A stretch of DNA of 64,000 nt from DASVFB01 sp963766345 (GCA_963766345.1 CAVXZL010000012.1:1178001-1242000), one strand, 5' to 3'; positions 1 through 8,575 are shown, counted from the first letter of the stretch. The notes: generated by a model from the letters alone, not told the origin. Program-made: numbers and translations.

Positions 1-1
1 G

Positions 2-622
2 CTGCTGATCGTCGCGATCTGGCTCGCCGGTTTGTTCCTGCTTCAGCGTGCACAGCGCGGTCTGCCGTGGCACGAGGGCGGTGTCGCGCCGGACGGCCAG
101 AAGGAGCCGATGAGGCATTCGAAGGCGAAAAGGAGCGACGCGGCTCCGTCGACGAGGCGGACGGCGATCGTGTTCGCGATCTCGGCGGCGGTCACGCTCG
201 CCGGAGGAGTCGCGCTCGAGCAGAGCGGCGAGCGCATTGCGGCTCACCTCAACATGACCGGTGTGCTCTTCGGCTCGACGTTCCTCGCGGCCGCGACGGC
301 GTTGCCCGAGATCTCGACGGGACTGCAGGCGGTGCGGATGGGCGACTACCAGCTCGCCATGAGCGACATCTTCGGCGGGAACGCGTTCCTGCCGGTGCTC
401 TTCATCGTCGCGAGCCTGATCTCGGGCTCCGCGGTGCTGCCGCTCGCGCAGGACACGGACATCTATCTCACGGCGCTCGGCGCGCTGCTCACGGTCGTGT
501 ACGTCTACGGGCTGATCTTCCGGCCGCGACGGATGGTGCTGCGCATGGGACTCGACTCGTTCACGGTGCTCGCGCTGTATGCCGTCGGCATCGCCGGGCT
601 CGTCGCGATCGCGAAGACTTGA
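2..622 (+). CDS. Sodium/calcium exchanger family membrane protein (C-terminal part)
   Basis: The reading frame is open from the first bases, so the 5' end lies outside the window. The visible part starts in a hydrophobic helix, then a basic linker, then about five membrane segments. The segment with ALPEISTG followed by DIFGGNAF looks like the second alpha-repeat of the CaCA (Na+/Ca2+ exchanger) superfamily, whose acidic and Asn residues bind cation. By family it would be a cation/Na+ or H+ antiporter in the cytoplasmic membrane. The ion cannot be told from sequence. Ends with TGA; no neighbour suggests a pathway. Confidence 0.8.
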   Translation: MLIVAIWLAGLFLLQRAQRGLPWHEGGVAPDGQKEPMRHSKAKRSDAAPSTRRTAIVFAISAAVTLAGGVALEQSGERIAAHLNMTGVLFGSTFLAAATALPEISTGLQAVRMGDYQLAMSDIFGGNAFLPVLFIVASLISGSAVLPLAQDTDIYLTALGALLTVVYVYGLIFRPRRMVLRMGLDSFTVLALYAVGIAGLVAIAKT

Positions 623-664
623 CGCGAGGCAGCGCCGTCCGGCGGCGGTCCTAGAGTGCGGCGC

Positions 665-850
665 ATGCGGATGCGCCGGTTGTCGGAGTCGGAGTGCTAC
701 GCGCGTTGCTACGGCTGGCGCGACGACCAGGTGCGCATCCTGAGGCTCGAGCCGCGGCGGCCGCGCAACGCGCTGCGCCCGTCGGGCGAGGAGTTGCGCC
801 GCTACTTCGAGGAGCGGCTCGACCGGCGCAGCGAGCCCGAAGCCGCCTAG
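665..850 (+). CDS. Small conserved charged protein
   Basis: A 61-residue basic/acidic protein (LSESECYARCYGW near the N-terminus, EELRRYFEERLDRR near the C-terminus) with no known domain that I recognise. A GTG three codons upstream (656) is also in frame, but TAGAGT at 652-657 sits exactly 7 nt before ATG 665, the spacing expected for a leaderless transcript, so I chose 665. Small orphan proteins of this type recur in Thermoleophilia as far as I remember; the function is unknown. It converges with the following minus-strand gene, overlapping by 4 bp. Confidence 0.6.
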   Translation: MRMRRLSESECYARCYGWRDDQVRILRLEPRRPRNALRPSGEELRRYFEERLDRRSEPEAA

Positions 851-1578
851 TCGTCCAGCCCGAGCCTCGAGCGGACGCGCTCGCGGAGCGTGGCGAAGCG
901 TTCCGGATGCCGGTGCGTCAGTACCGGCTCCTCGACCCTCGGCTCGGCGAAGCGCTCGCCCTGCGTGAACTGCTCGCGGGTGAGGTCGAGCGTCAGTCCC
1001 GAAGGGAGCCGGTTCCAGGCGTGCCGGTCGACGCGGACGCCGTCGCGCAGCACGTTCGCGACGAGGATCTCGCCGCCGAGCAGCTCGCGGACCAGCAGCG
1101 CCGTCACCGCGCACTGCCCGCGCGCGGGGTTCGCCTCGGACCACTCGTCCGGATCGTCCGATGTCTTCTGGCTCCATGCTGCGCGGATCGCCTGCTCGAT
1201 CTCGCGGAGCGTCGCGGCGCGTGTGCTCTCCGCCGGCGCCGGAGCATCGGCCAGCACGCGTACGAGCCGGTCCCCGGCGGGCTCCGCGGTGAAACCGGCG
1301 GCCCGGTAGAGGTCCGTCCTCGAGGCGTCCGTGCCGGCCACGATCCGTGCGCCGGTCGCGACGCCTGCGATCGCGTCGAGGAGAGACGCAGCCTCGGCAT
1401 CGTCGCGCGAGGCGAGCGCACGGACGGCAAGCTCGTCGGCGTCGACCCGTTCGATGCCGGCGCACGCGACGAGCACGCCGTCGCGGCTCCAGCCGACGAG
1501 GTTCCAGGACGCCTCCGGCTCGAGCAGGGCGAGCACCGCAGGCTCCGTCTCGCGCCCGCGAAGATCGACGAGGGCCAT
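847..1578 (-). CDS. GNAT-like domain fused to YunG-like domain
   Basis: 243 residues. The first ~110 resemble a reduced acetyltransferase fold (SWNLVGWSRDGVLVACAGIERV, then AASLLDAIAG and TDLYRAAGF, the usual last helix/strand of GNAT proteins). The second half (IRAAWSQKTS, NPARGQCAVTALLV, DRHAWNRLPSG, LDLTREQF) matches the YunG-type fold with conserved Cys and His. Substrate unknown. ATG 1578 is preceded by TAGAAG with 6 nt spacing inside a tandem 18-bp duplication (1582-1617). The fusion call rests on motif recognition only. Confidence 0.6.
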   Translation of the reverse strand: MALVDLRGRETEPAVLALLEPEASWNLVGWSRDGVLVACAGIERVDADELAVRALASRDDAEAASLLDAIAGVATGARIVAGTDASRTDLYRAAGFTAEPAGDRLVRVLADAPAPAESTRAATLREIEQAIRAAWSQKTSDDPDEWSEANPARGQCAVTALLVRELLGGEILVANVLRDGVRVDRHAWNRLPSGLTLDLTREQFTQGERFAEPRVEEPVLTHRHPERFATLRERVRSRLGLDD

Positions 1579-1581
1579 CCG

Positions 1582-1617
1582 CAGCTTCTACCAGAACGCC
1601 AGCTTCTACTAGAACGC
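1582..1617 (-). promoter_or_regulatory. Tandem 18-bp duplication carrying the -10 element
   Basis: Two adjacent 18-bp units (1582-1599 and 1600-1617) differ at one base. Read on the minus strand each is GCGTTCTRGTAGAAGCTG. The TAGAAG nearest the gene ends 6 nt before ATG 1578, as in other leaderless starts here. A related inverted repeat, GCGTTCT-5-AGAACGC, lies before the rhodanese gene at 16480-16498. Confidence 0.55.
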
Positions 1618-1672
1618 CCCCTGGGGGGACGCGAGCGCCCCCGAAGAAAGATTCGCAGGAAGAATCGCACGT

Positions 1673-2668
1673 GTGGGTGCCGAGTTTGCAACGCCTTCTC
1701 GCACGCCGAGCGACGTGCCGGACGTCCTCGCGCCGGGGTTGACGGTCGTCTTCTGCGGCATCAACCCGGGACGCGTCTCGGCCGCCGCGGGGGCGCATTT
1801 CGCCAATCCGCGGAACGACTTCTGGCGCCTGCTCCACGACGCCGGCTTCACCCCGCGGCGCTACGAGCCGCACGAGCAGTTCGCGCTGCTCGAGCTCGGC
1901 ATCGGCGTGACGAACGCCGCGTACCGGACGACGAAGGGCTCCGGCGATCTCCGTCGCGGCGACTTCGCCGACTCCGCGAGTCGCCTCGACCACCTGGCGC
2001 GCGAGCTCTCGCCGCGCGCGCTCGCGTTCGTCGGCAAGGAGGCGTTCCGAGGCGTGTTCGACATTCGCCCGGAACTCGGCCCGCAGTTGCGAACTCTCGG
2101 CGACGTCGGTCTGTTCGTCCTCCCGTCCACGTCACCGGCGAACGCGGCCGTGCCGTACGCGGAACGGCTGCACTGGTTCCGCGCGCTTCGCGACTGGCTC
2201 GAGCCGATCGAGCGCGACGCGGTCCGCGCCGTTCTGCTCGACCGCCACGACCGCGTCCTGCTCGTGCTCTTCCGCGACGGCAGCGGTCAGACGTGGTGGG
2301 CGACGACGGGCGGCGGCGCCGACGAGGGCGAGCAACCCGAGGAGACGCTGCGGCGCGAGCTCGCCGAGGAAGCCGGGCTCATGGAGTTCGAGCTCGGCCC
2401 GGAGATCTGGATGCGCGAGCACACGTTCGCCTGGGCCGGCCGCGTCTACCGCCAGCGCGAGCGCTACTACCTCGTCCGCGTCGACGAGCACGTGCCCGCG
2501 CCGACGATCGACCTCGTCGCGGAGCACGTGCACGAAGTTCGCTGGTGGACGCTCGCCGAGCTCGAAGCGACGGAGCCCCGTTTGCTCGTCCCGCGTGCGC
2601 TCGCGAAGCGGCTGCGGGAGCTGATCGAGTCCGGTCCGCCGTCGAGCCCGGTCGACGTCGGCGTCTGA
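1673..2668 (+). CDS. Mug-type mismatch DNA glycosylase fused to Nudix hydrolase
   Basis: 331 residues with two enzyme domains. Residues ~20-175 carry the uracil/thymine mismatch-specific glycosylase (Mug/TDG) signatures: GINPG (29-33), NPRNDFW, and LPSTSPAN near the end of the domain. Residues ~180-310 are a Nudix domain with the box beginning GGGADEGEQPEETL and ending RRELAEEAG. Mug excises U or T from G mismatches; Nudix enzymes clean damaged or surplus nucleotides, so the fusion joins DNA repair to possible nucleotide-pool sanitation. The start is GTG with AGGAAG ~10 nt upstream. The Nudix substrate is not predictable. Confidence 0.85.
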   Translation: MGAEFATPSRTPSDVPDVLAPGLTVVFCGINPGRVSAAAGAHFANPRNDFWRLLHDAGFTPRRYEPHEQFALLELGIGVTNAAYRTTKGSGDLRRGDFADSASRLDHLARELSPRALAFVGKEAFRGVFDIRPELGPQLRTLGDVGLFVLPSTSPANAAVPYAERLHWFRALRDWLEPIERDAVRAVLLDRHDRVLLVLFRDGSGQTWWATTGGGADEGEQPEETLRRELAEEAGLMEFELGPEIWMREHTFAWAGRVYRQRERYYLVRVDEHVPAPTIDLVAEHVHEVRWWTLAELEATEPRLLVPRALAKRLRELIESGPPSSPVDVGV

Positions 2669-2813
2669 TCAGCCGCCGACGCCGGCCGCCGTAGCGGCGA
2701 CCGGATCCTTCCCTGGTCGCGCTGAGCCATGCCGCCGTGCTGAGCCACGACGCGAGCAGGACGAACCCGCCGCCGGCCGTCAGGACCCATGCGATGAGAG
2801 TCGCCCATTCCAC
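2379..2813 (-). CDS. Possible small membrane protein with antisense tail
   Basis: GTG 2813 follows an ideal Shine-Dalgarno (AAGGAGGTG) at 5 nt spacing. The first ~30 residues (MEWATLIAWVLTAGGGFVLL...) form a plausible membrane helix, followed by a very basic Arg-rich tail. After about 48 codons the frame enters the antisense of the Nudix gene and runs on because GC-rich antisense frames lack stops. The start signal and N-terminus look real; the 144-residue length may be wrong if a frameshift removed the true stop. It is separated from the next upstream minus-strand gene by 57 bp. Confidence 0.35.
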   Translation of the reverse strand: MEWATLIAWVLTAGGGFVLLASWLSTAAWLSATREGSGRRYGGRRRRLIRRRRRPGSTADRTRSAPAAASRAHAGRANGAPSLRARRASTSELRARAPRRGRSSARARARRRGRGSSARAGGRRGRPRRTCARASRSPGRARTP

Positions 2814-2870
2814 AACCGCACCTCCTTCGGCGCCTCGGTACCCGCGCCACGAGGGCTTGATCTCGCCGGC

Positions 2871-4190
2871 TCAGCAGTCCGCCCAGAGCCCGCGTCGAAC
2901 GCCCGCGGCGCGTGCCTGCGCCAGTCGCAGGCTCTGCTCGTAGCGGTTGTTCGGCGACACGATCAGCACACGAGCGTCGCCGCGCGCGAGGAGCTCCTGG
3001 TTCGCGAGCCGTCCGTCGTCCGTCCACACGTAGGCGAGCTTGCGACCGAACGGGTCAGGGGAAGACTTGCCGAGAGCCACTCGAACCCGGCTCCCCGGCG
3101 CGAGGAGATCCTTCGCGTCCGCGGTCGCCGTCTCCGCGAAGCATTCCGGCGGCCGCGTATCGGCCTGCGGCGCATCGATGCCGAGCAGCCGAACGACGCC
3201 GAGTCGGTCGAGCTCGATCGTGTCGCCGTCGCCGATGCGCACGACGCGATCGTCCTTGGCGGCGGTCGGCACCGCCGGCGACGCGACGGGCCGCGCCGCC
3301 GCGGCGACCGCCGCCTTCGGGTCGAAGCCCGCCGGCCAGCTCGTCGTCTCGTCCCAGGTCGCGTCCGTGAGCACCACGTGGTCGAGGTGCGCCGGACGGA
3401 AGTCGGCCGCGAACACGGCGCCGCGTAGATCGCCGCTGAGGGTCGCGAAGCGCAGGTCGGCACCGGGCAGGCTCGCGCCGCGAAGATCCGCGTCCCGCAG
3501 GTCGGCGCCGCGAAGGTGTGCCCCGGCGAGCTCGGCATCGCGCAGGTCGGCGCCGGTGAGCCTCGCCTCGCCGAGCCTCGCTCGCGTCAGGTTCGCGCCT
3601 ACCAGCTTCGCATCGCTCAGATCGGCGCGTCCACCGCTGAGATCCGCGTCCTCCAGGTCGGCGTGGGAGAGATCGGCGCCGCGCAGGTTCGCGCCGTGCA
3701 GCGACGTGCCGTTCAGCACGGCGTCCGCGAGATCGGCGTCCTCGAGGTTCGCCCGGTCGAACTTCTTCTGCGCGAGGTAGAAGCGCTTCATGTCCCGCCC
3801 GTGGAGGTCGATACCCGCGAACGAGTCGCCGCTGCTCAACGAGAACGCGAGGCTCTCGCGCGCCGAGCGCGCCTCGCCCTGGTGCTGGATCCAGGCGAGC
3901 GCAAGCGTGAGGACGAGGCTCACGACGACGCCGCGTCCGAGGTCGGCCGCCTTCTCCTCGGTCGTGCGCTCCCGCGACGAGAGGTAGACGGCGATCGCCG
4001 CCACGACGCCGAAGAGAAAGGAGGCCGGCCAGCCCGCGCCGGCAACGCGCGCGAAGATCACGGCCCCGGGAGGAACCGCGACCGCCGCGGACGCGAGGAT
4101 CGAGCGGAGCGCGAGCTGGGCGTCGAGCCTCGGCCGTTGAAGGCGCCGCTTCTTCCCGCTGCCCGGCGGCGCCGGCGTCGGCTCAGTCAC
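2871..4190 (-). CDS. Membrane-anchored pentapeptide-repeat protein with thermonuclease-like domain
   Basis: 439 residues. After a basic N-terminus come two membrane segments (~28-75 and ~85-105). A long pentapeptide-repeat region (A[D/N]LXX units such as ANLRGADLSHADLEDADLS) spans ~120-270 and should form a right-handed beta-helix. Residues ~300-439 resemble staphylococcal nuclease (SNase): GDGDTIEL, VVRLLGIDAP, DPFGRKLAYVW, LLARGDARV. The residue matching catalytic Glu43 appears to be Gln (IDAPQ), while the Arg35 and Arg87 counterparts are present, so activity is uncertain. GTG 4190 overlaps the end of nadE. I infer an extracytoplasmic nuclease-like domain. Confidence 0.75.
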   Translation of the reverse strand: MTEPTPAPPGSGKKRRLQRPRLDAQLALRSILASAAVAVPPGAVIFARVAGAGWPASFLFGVVAAIAVYLSSRERTTEEKAADLGRGVVVSLVLTLALAWIQHQGEARSARESLAFSLSSGDSFAGIDLHGRDMKRFYLAQKKFDRANLEDADLADAVLNGTSLHGANLRGADLSHADLEDADLSGGRADLSDAKLVGANLTRARLGEARLTGADLRDAELAGAHLRGADLRDADLRGASLPGADLRFATLSGDLRGAVFAADFRPAHLDHVVLTDATWDETTSWPAGFDPKAAVAAAARPVASPAVPTAAKDDRVVRIGDGDTIELDRLGVVRLLGIDAPQADTRPPECFAETATADAKDLLAPGSRVRVALGKSSPDPFGRKLAYVWTDDGRLANQELLARGDARVLIVSPNNRYEQSLRLAQARAAGVRRGLWADC

Positions 4191-5901
4191 GCCAGCGGTT
4201 CGTGATCGGCGTCCGCCGGTCGCGGCCGAACGCCTTCGGCCGCAGGCGCACGCCCGGCGGCGCCTGGCGGCGCTTGTACTCGGCGCGGTCGATCATCGCG
4301 ACGGCGCGGTCGACGAGCTCCCGGTCGAAGCCGTCGGTCGAAAGCTCCTCGCGCGAGCGGTCGAGCTCGACGTACGCCTCGAGCACCCCGTCGAGCTTCG
4401 AGTACGGCGGCAGCGAGTCCTCGTCGCGCTGCCCCTCCCGCAGCTCGGCGCTCGGCGGCCGCTCGATGATCGTCTCGGGGATCAGCTCGCGACCCGCGCG
4501 CTCGTTCAGGTGGCGCGCGAGGCGGAAGACGTCGGTCTTGAAGACGTCCTTGATCAGCGCGAAGCCGCCCGCGAGGTCGCCGTACAGCGTCGAGTAACCG
4601 ACCGAGAGCTCCGACTTGTTGCCGGTCGCCACGACGAGCCAGCCGAACTTGTTCGACAGTGCCATGAGCAGCGTCCCGCGAATCCGCGCCTGCAAGTTCT
4701 CCTCGGTGAGGTCGGGCTCGAGGCCGGCGAACTCCTCGCGGAGCGCGTCGGTGAACGCTTCGAAGACCGGCTCGATCGAGACCTCGCGGAAGTCGCAGCC
4801 GAGGCTGTCCGCGAGCCGCCGCGCATCGGAGTGCGTTCCCTCGGACGTGAAGCGAGAGGGCATCGACACGCAGTGCACGCGCTCGGGGCCGAGCGCCTCT
4901 GCGGCGAGCGCCGCGGTCACGGCGGAATCGATGCCGCCGGAAACGCCCAGCACGACGTCGGCGAAGCCGTTCTTCTCCACGTAGTCGCGCAGGCCGAGCT
5001 CGAGCGCAAGCCGCATCTGCTCGAGCTCCGGCTCGAACTCTGCAACGGCCGCTTCTCGCCGGGGCGACGCGACAGGCCGCCGGGCCTCGACATGCACCAC
5101 CTGCACCGGCGGGCTCACGTCGCGCTCGCGCGCGAGGGCGCGCCGCCGAACGTCGCGGAGCCGGCGGCCGATGACCGCTTCGGGCTCGACGTCGACGACG
5201 AGCAGCTCCTCTTCGAATCCGGACGCACGGGCGACGACCCCGCCCTCGTCGTCGAGGACGCACGAGTGCCCGTCGAAGATCAGCTCGTCCTGGCCGCCGA
5301 CGGCGTTGCAGAACGCGACGAAGGACGCGTTGTCGCGCGCGCGCGTCACGAACATCTGCTCGCGCTCGACCTCGCGTCCGACATGGAACGGCGACGCGCT
5401 GACGTTCACGAGCAGCTCCGCACCGGCGAGCGCGAGATCGGTCGCCGGCGGTCCCGGCTGCCACATGTCCTCGCAGATCGTCAAGCCGACGAGCGTGCTG
5501 CCGAGCTCGAGCAGCACGAGGTCGCGGCCCGGCGCGAAGTACCGATCCTCGTCGAACACGCCGTAGTTCGGGAGGAAGCGCTTGCGGTAGACGGCCTTCA
5601 CCTCGCCGTTCGCGCAGACGGCGCATGCGTTGAAGAGATCCTTGTCGAAGTGGGGGAAGCCCACGATGGCGACGACGTCCTTCGTCTCGGCGGCGATCGC
5701 GCGCAGCGAACCGGCCGCGGCGCGGATGAAACCGGGTCGCAGCAGCAGATCCTCGGGCGGGTAGCCGGTCACCGCGAGTTCGGGAAAGAGCGCGAGCTCG
5801 GCGCCCGCGTCGCGCGCCTCCTCGAGCCGGGCGAGGATGAGCCTCCGGTTGCCGTCGAGGTCGCCGACGACGGTATTGATCTGGGCGAGCGCGATCCTCA
5901 T
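4183..5901 (-). CDS. nadE: Glutamine-dependent NAD+ synthetase
   Basis: 572 residues, the usual size of two-domain NadE. The N-terminal nitrilase-type amidase has its triad: Glu41 in FPELAVTGYPP, Lys107 in YRKRFLPNYGVFDE and Cys143 in TICEDMW. The C-terminal synthetase has the PP-loop GVSGGIDSA and ATGNKSELSVGY. It converts deamido-NAD+ to NAD+ using glutamine and ATP, the last step of NAD synthesis. ATG 5901 is preceded by TAGACT and a short GTGAGG-containing leader. The next gene overlaps by 8 bp, suggesting co-transcription. Confidence 0.95.
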   Translation of the reverse strand: MRIALAQINTVVGDLDGNRRLILARLEEARDAGAELALFPELAVTGYPPEDLLLRPGFIRAAAGSLRAIAAETKDVVAIVGFPHFDKDLFNACAVCANGEVKAVYRKRFLPNYGVFDEDRYFAPGRDLVLLELGSTLVGLTICEDMWQPGPPATDLALAGAELLVNVSASPFHVGREVEREQMFVTRARDNASFVAFCNAVGGQDELIFDGHSCVLDDEGGVVARASGFEEELLVVDVEPEAVIGRRLRDVRRRALARERDVSPPVQVVHVEARRPVASPRREAAVAEFEPELEQMRLALELGLRDYVEKNGFADVVLGVSGGIDSAVTAALAAEALGPERVHCVSMPSRFTSEGTHSDARRLADSLGCDFREVSIEPVFEAFTDALREEFAGLEPDLTEENLQARIRGTLLMALSNKFGWLVVATGNKSELSVGYSTLYGDLAGGFALIKDVFKTDVFRLARHLNERAGRELIPETIIERPPSAELREGQRDEDSLPPYSKLDGVLEAYVELDRSREELSTDGFDRELVDRAVAMIDRAEYKRRQAPPGVRLRPKAFGRDRRTPITNRWRD

Positions 5902-5944
5902 GGTTTACGCCTCACAGTCTAAAACCTTGCGGGCTCCGAGGGAG

Positions 5945-6703
5945 CTAGCGCTGCAACCGGATCGCGTTCAAGTCCTGCTCTCGAATCTCGTCCGCGCGGC
6001 GGATCAGGTCCTCGATGTCGTCGTTCTCCGCGTGGATGTAGCGCCCCGCCAGGGCATCCGCCTTCCCCGATGCGAGCACCCGCACGAGGCGCGGCGCCAA
6101 GTGCGCCGGCGTCCACGGCGCGTCCTCCGGAGCCCACGACGTCATCCGCGTGCGCACGAGGCCCGGCGAGAAGATGAAGACGGGAATGCGTCCCTCGAGT
6201 TGCTTCGCGAGCACCTCGCCGAAGCGCCAGACCGCGGCTTTCGACGCCGAGTACGCGGTGTTCGACGAGCCCGGAAGGTAGGCGGCGCCGCTGCCGGTGA
6301 TGATGATGCGCCCGCGCCCGCGCGACAGCATCCCCGGGATCACCGCGCGACAGCAGAGGTAGACGCCGAGCACGTTCACCTCGAACGTGCGCCACCATTC
6401 GTCCGGGTCTGCTTCCCAGGCGCGTTCGTCGCGAGACGCGACGCCGGCGTTCGCGCAGAGGATGTCGATCGGCCCGCGGCTCGACTCGACGGCGCGCATC
6501 ATCGAGTCGACGGAGTCGCGCTGCGAGACGTCGGCCACGATCGGGTACGCGTCGATCTCGAGCGCGAGTTGCTCGAGCTCGTCGCTCGTGCGCGCAGCGA
6601 TCGCGACACCCGCGCCTGCGGAACGCAGCTCGCGCGCGATGTTCGCGCCGATGCCGCGGCCGCCGCCGGTAACGAGCGCGATCTGTCCGTCAAGCTCTGG
6701 CAA
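5945..6703 (-). CDS. Short-chain dehydrogenase/reductase
   Basis: 252 residues of classical SDR type: NAD(P)-binding TGGGRGIG (12-19), CANAG, and catalytic Ser in ITGSGAAY with YSASK (Tyr-x-x-x-Lys). The substrate is a keto/hydroxy compound that cannot be named. It starts inside the end of the upstream acyl-CoA synthetase gene (14-bp overlap), so both are probably one transcript and may act on the same acyl or hydroxyacyl substrate; this is inference from order. Confidence 0.88.
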   Translation of the reverse strand: MPELDGQIALVTGGGRGIGANIARELRSAGAGVAIAARTSDELEQLALEIDAYPIVADVSQRDSVDSMMRAVESSRGPIDILCANAGVASRDERAWEADPDEWWRTFEVNVLGVYLCCRAVIPGMLSRGRGRIIITGSGAAYLPGSSNTAYSASKAAVWRFGEVLAKQLEGRIPVFIFSPGLVRTRMTSWAPEDAPWTPAHLAPRLVRVLASGKADALAGRYIHAENDDIEDLIRRADEIREQDLNAIRLQR

Positions 6704-8570
6704 GGGCCTCGATCTCCTCCAACGCTTCGGGATTCTCCAGCGACGACAAGTCCCCTGGATCTTGCCCGATCGCCTTCGCGCGTACGGCGCGTCGCACGAT
6801 CTTCGCGCTGCGCGTCTTCGGCAGGGCGCTCACCCACTCGACCCGCTCCGGCTTGAACGCCTTGCCGAGCGCGCCTGCGACGGCATCCGCGACGCGCGCC
6901 GCGTCCGGTTCCTCGCCGGGCCGCACGACGCAGAACAGCCACGCGGTCTCGCCCTTGACCTCGTGCGGGATCCCGACCGCCGCCGCCTCGGCGACGATGC
7001 CGGACGCGATCGCGGCCGACTCGAGCTCGGCCGGGCCGATCCGCTTGCCGGCGATGTTGAGCGTGTCGTCGCTCCGCCCGTGCAGGAACCAGTAGCCGTC
7101 CTCGTCGACCGACGCCCAGTCGCCGTGCGTCCACACGCCGGGGAAGCGGCGCCAGTACGTGTCGAGGTAGCGCTCGGGATCGCGCCAGACGCCGCGGGTC
7201 ATCCCCGGCCACGGCCTGCGGCACACGAGCTCGCCGACCTCGCCGCGGACGGAACGGCCCGCCGGGTCGACGACGTCCATGTCCTGGCCGAGCGCCGGGA
7301 AGCCGAGCGCAACCGGCTTCACGGGCTCGACGATGCACGTCGAGAGGAAGCACGCGCCGACCTCCGTGCCGCCGGAGATGTTGACGATCGGCGCGCGACG
7401 CCCGCCGACATGCTCGAAGAGCCAGAGGTACGGATCGCGGTTCCACGGCTCGCCGGTCGTACAGATCGCCGTCAGGGACGACAGGTCGTGCTGCGGCTCG
7501 CCCTTCGGGAGCAGCGCGCGGATGAGCGTCGGCGAGACGCCGAGCATCGTCGCGCGCTCCTCCTCGATCGTCGCCCAGAGGCGGTCGTGCGGCCAGTCCG
7601 GCGCGCCCTCGAGGTAGATCACCGCCGCGCCGCACGCGCCCGCGCCGACCACTGTCCACGGGCCCATGATCCAGCCCATGTCGGTCGCGAAGAGGACGCG
7701 GTCGCCGGCCTTGACGTCGGTCTGATACGCGACCTCCCGCGCGATCGAGACGAGGAAGCCGCCGTGCACGTGCAGCGCGCCCTTCGGCCGACCGGTCGTG
7801 CCCGACGTGTACGCCAGGAGATACGGATGCTCCGAGTCGACCTCGAGGGGCGGCAGCTCTCCCGGGCCGAGCTCGACCTGCCACTCGCCGCTTTCGCGCT
7901 CCCATTCGACGACGTGCTGCACGGACGGCGCGTCGCGCACCGCCTCGTCCGCGATCTCTCGCATGGGCACCCGATTGCCGCGCCGGTAGGAGTGGCTCGC
8001 GCAGACGAGGACCTTTGCCTCCGAGTCCTGCAGCCGCTGCAGGATCGCGGGCGCCGCGAACCCGGAGAAGATCGGCACCTGCACCGCGCCGACGTGGGCG
8101 CACGCGTGCGAAGCGACCGCGGCCGCCGGCGACATCGGCATGAAGATCGCCACGCGGTCGCCGGGCTCGACGCCGAGCGCCACGAGCGCCTCGGCGAGCC
8201 GCGTCACCTTGGTCGAGAGCTGGGCGAACGTCCATGCGCGGCGGTCACCGTTCTCGCCGCGGAGCACGGCGGCGAGCGCATCAGGCGTGCGCCGCGCCCA
8301 GTCGTGGACGCACGCCCGGGCAACGTTGACTCGCCCGCCGACGAACCACTTGGCCCATTCGGGGCCGTCGGACGCGTCGAGCACGCGCTCCCAGGGCTGC
8401 GAGAAGTCGATGCCGAGGTCGTCGACGACCTCGGGCCAGAACCTGTCCGGCTCGTCGACCGAGCAGCGGTGCAGATCGTGGTAATCCGCACAGCCGAGCC
8501 GGCGCATCAGGCGCGTCACGTTCGCCTGCTCGACGAGCTCGGAACCGGGTGACCAGATGACGTCGTTCAC
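6690..8570 (-). CDS. Acyl-CoA synthetase (acetyl/acetoacetyl-CoA synthetase type)
   Basis: 626 residues of the adenylate-forming family. Visible are the P-loop-like TSGTTGRPKGALHVHGG, VNISGGTEVGA, the hinge/Asp region WTHGDWASVDEDGYW and the catalytic Lys motif PKTRSAKI near the C-terminus. It activates a carboxylate via an acyl-AMP to the CoA thioester. The N-terminal extension (WFVGGRVNVARACVHDWA) is typical of ACS/acetoacetyl-CoA synthetases. GTG 8570 is preceded on the minus strand by TAGGCT (8577-8582) at 6 nt, sharing bases with the divergent exporter's -10. Confidence 0.88.
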   Translation of the reverse strand: MNDVIWSPGSELVEQANVTRLMRRLGCADYHDLHRCSVDEPDRFWPEVVDDLGIDFSQPWERVLDASDGPEWAKWFVGGRVNVARACVHDWARRTPDALAAVLRGENGDRRAWTFAQLSTKVTRLAEALVALGVEPGDRVAIFMPMSPAAAVASHACAHVGAVQVPIFSGFAAPAILQRLQDSEAKVLVCASHSYRRGNRVPMREIADEAVRDAPSVQHVVEWERESGEWQVELGPGELPPLEVDSEHPYLLAYTSGTTGRPKGALHVHGGFLVSIAREVAYQTDVKAGDRVLFATDMGWIMGPWTVVGAGACGAAVIYLEGAPDWPHDRLWATIEEERATMLGVSPTLIRALLPKGEPQHDLSSLTAICTTGEPWNRDPYLWLFEHVGGRRAPIVNISGGTEVGACFLSTCIVEPVKPVALGFPALGQDMDVVDPAGRSVRGEVGELVCRRPWPGMTRGVWRDPERYLDTYWRRFPGVWTHGDWASVDEDGYWFLHGRSDDTLNIAGKRIGPAELESAAIASGIVAEAAAVGIPHEVKGETAWLFCVVRPGEEPDAARVADAVAGALGKAFKPERVEWVSALPKTRSAKIVRRAVRAKAIGQDPGDLSSLENPEALEEIEALARA

Positions 8571-8575
8571 ATCGC

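Noticed and set aside
694..2694. 666-codon plus-strand frame across the first small gene, the GNAT-YunG gene and the Mug-Nudix gene
   Set aside because: Composition is Arg/Ala/Pro-biased and it overlaps three better-supported genes in other frames.
6387..8552. 721-codon plus-strand frame opposite the acyl-CoA synthetase
   Set aside because: Antisense shadow; the minus-strand gene has all adenylate-forming motifs.
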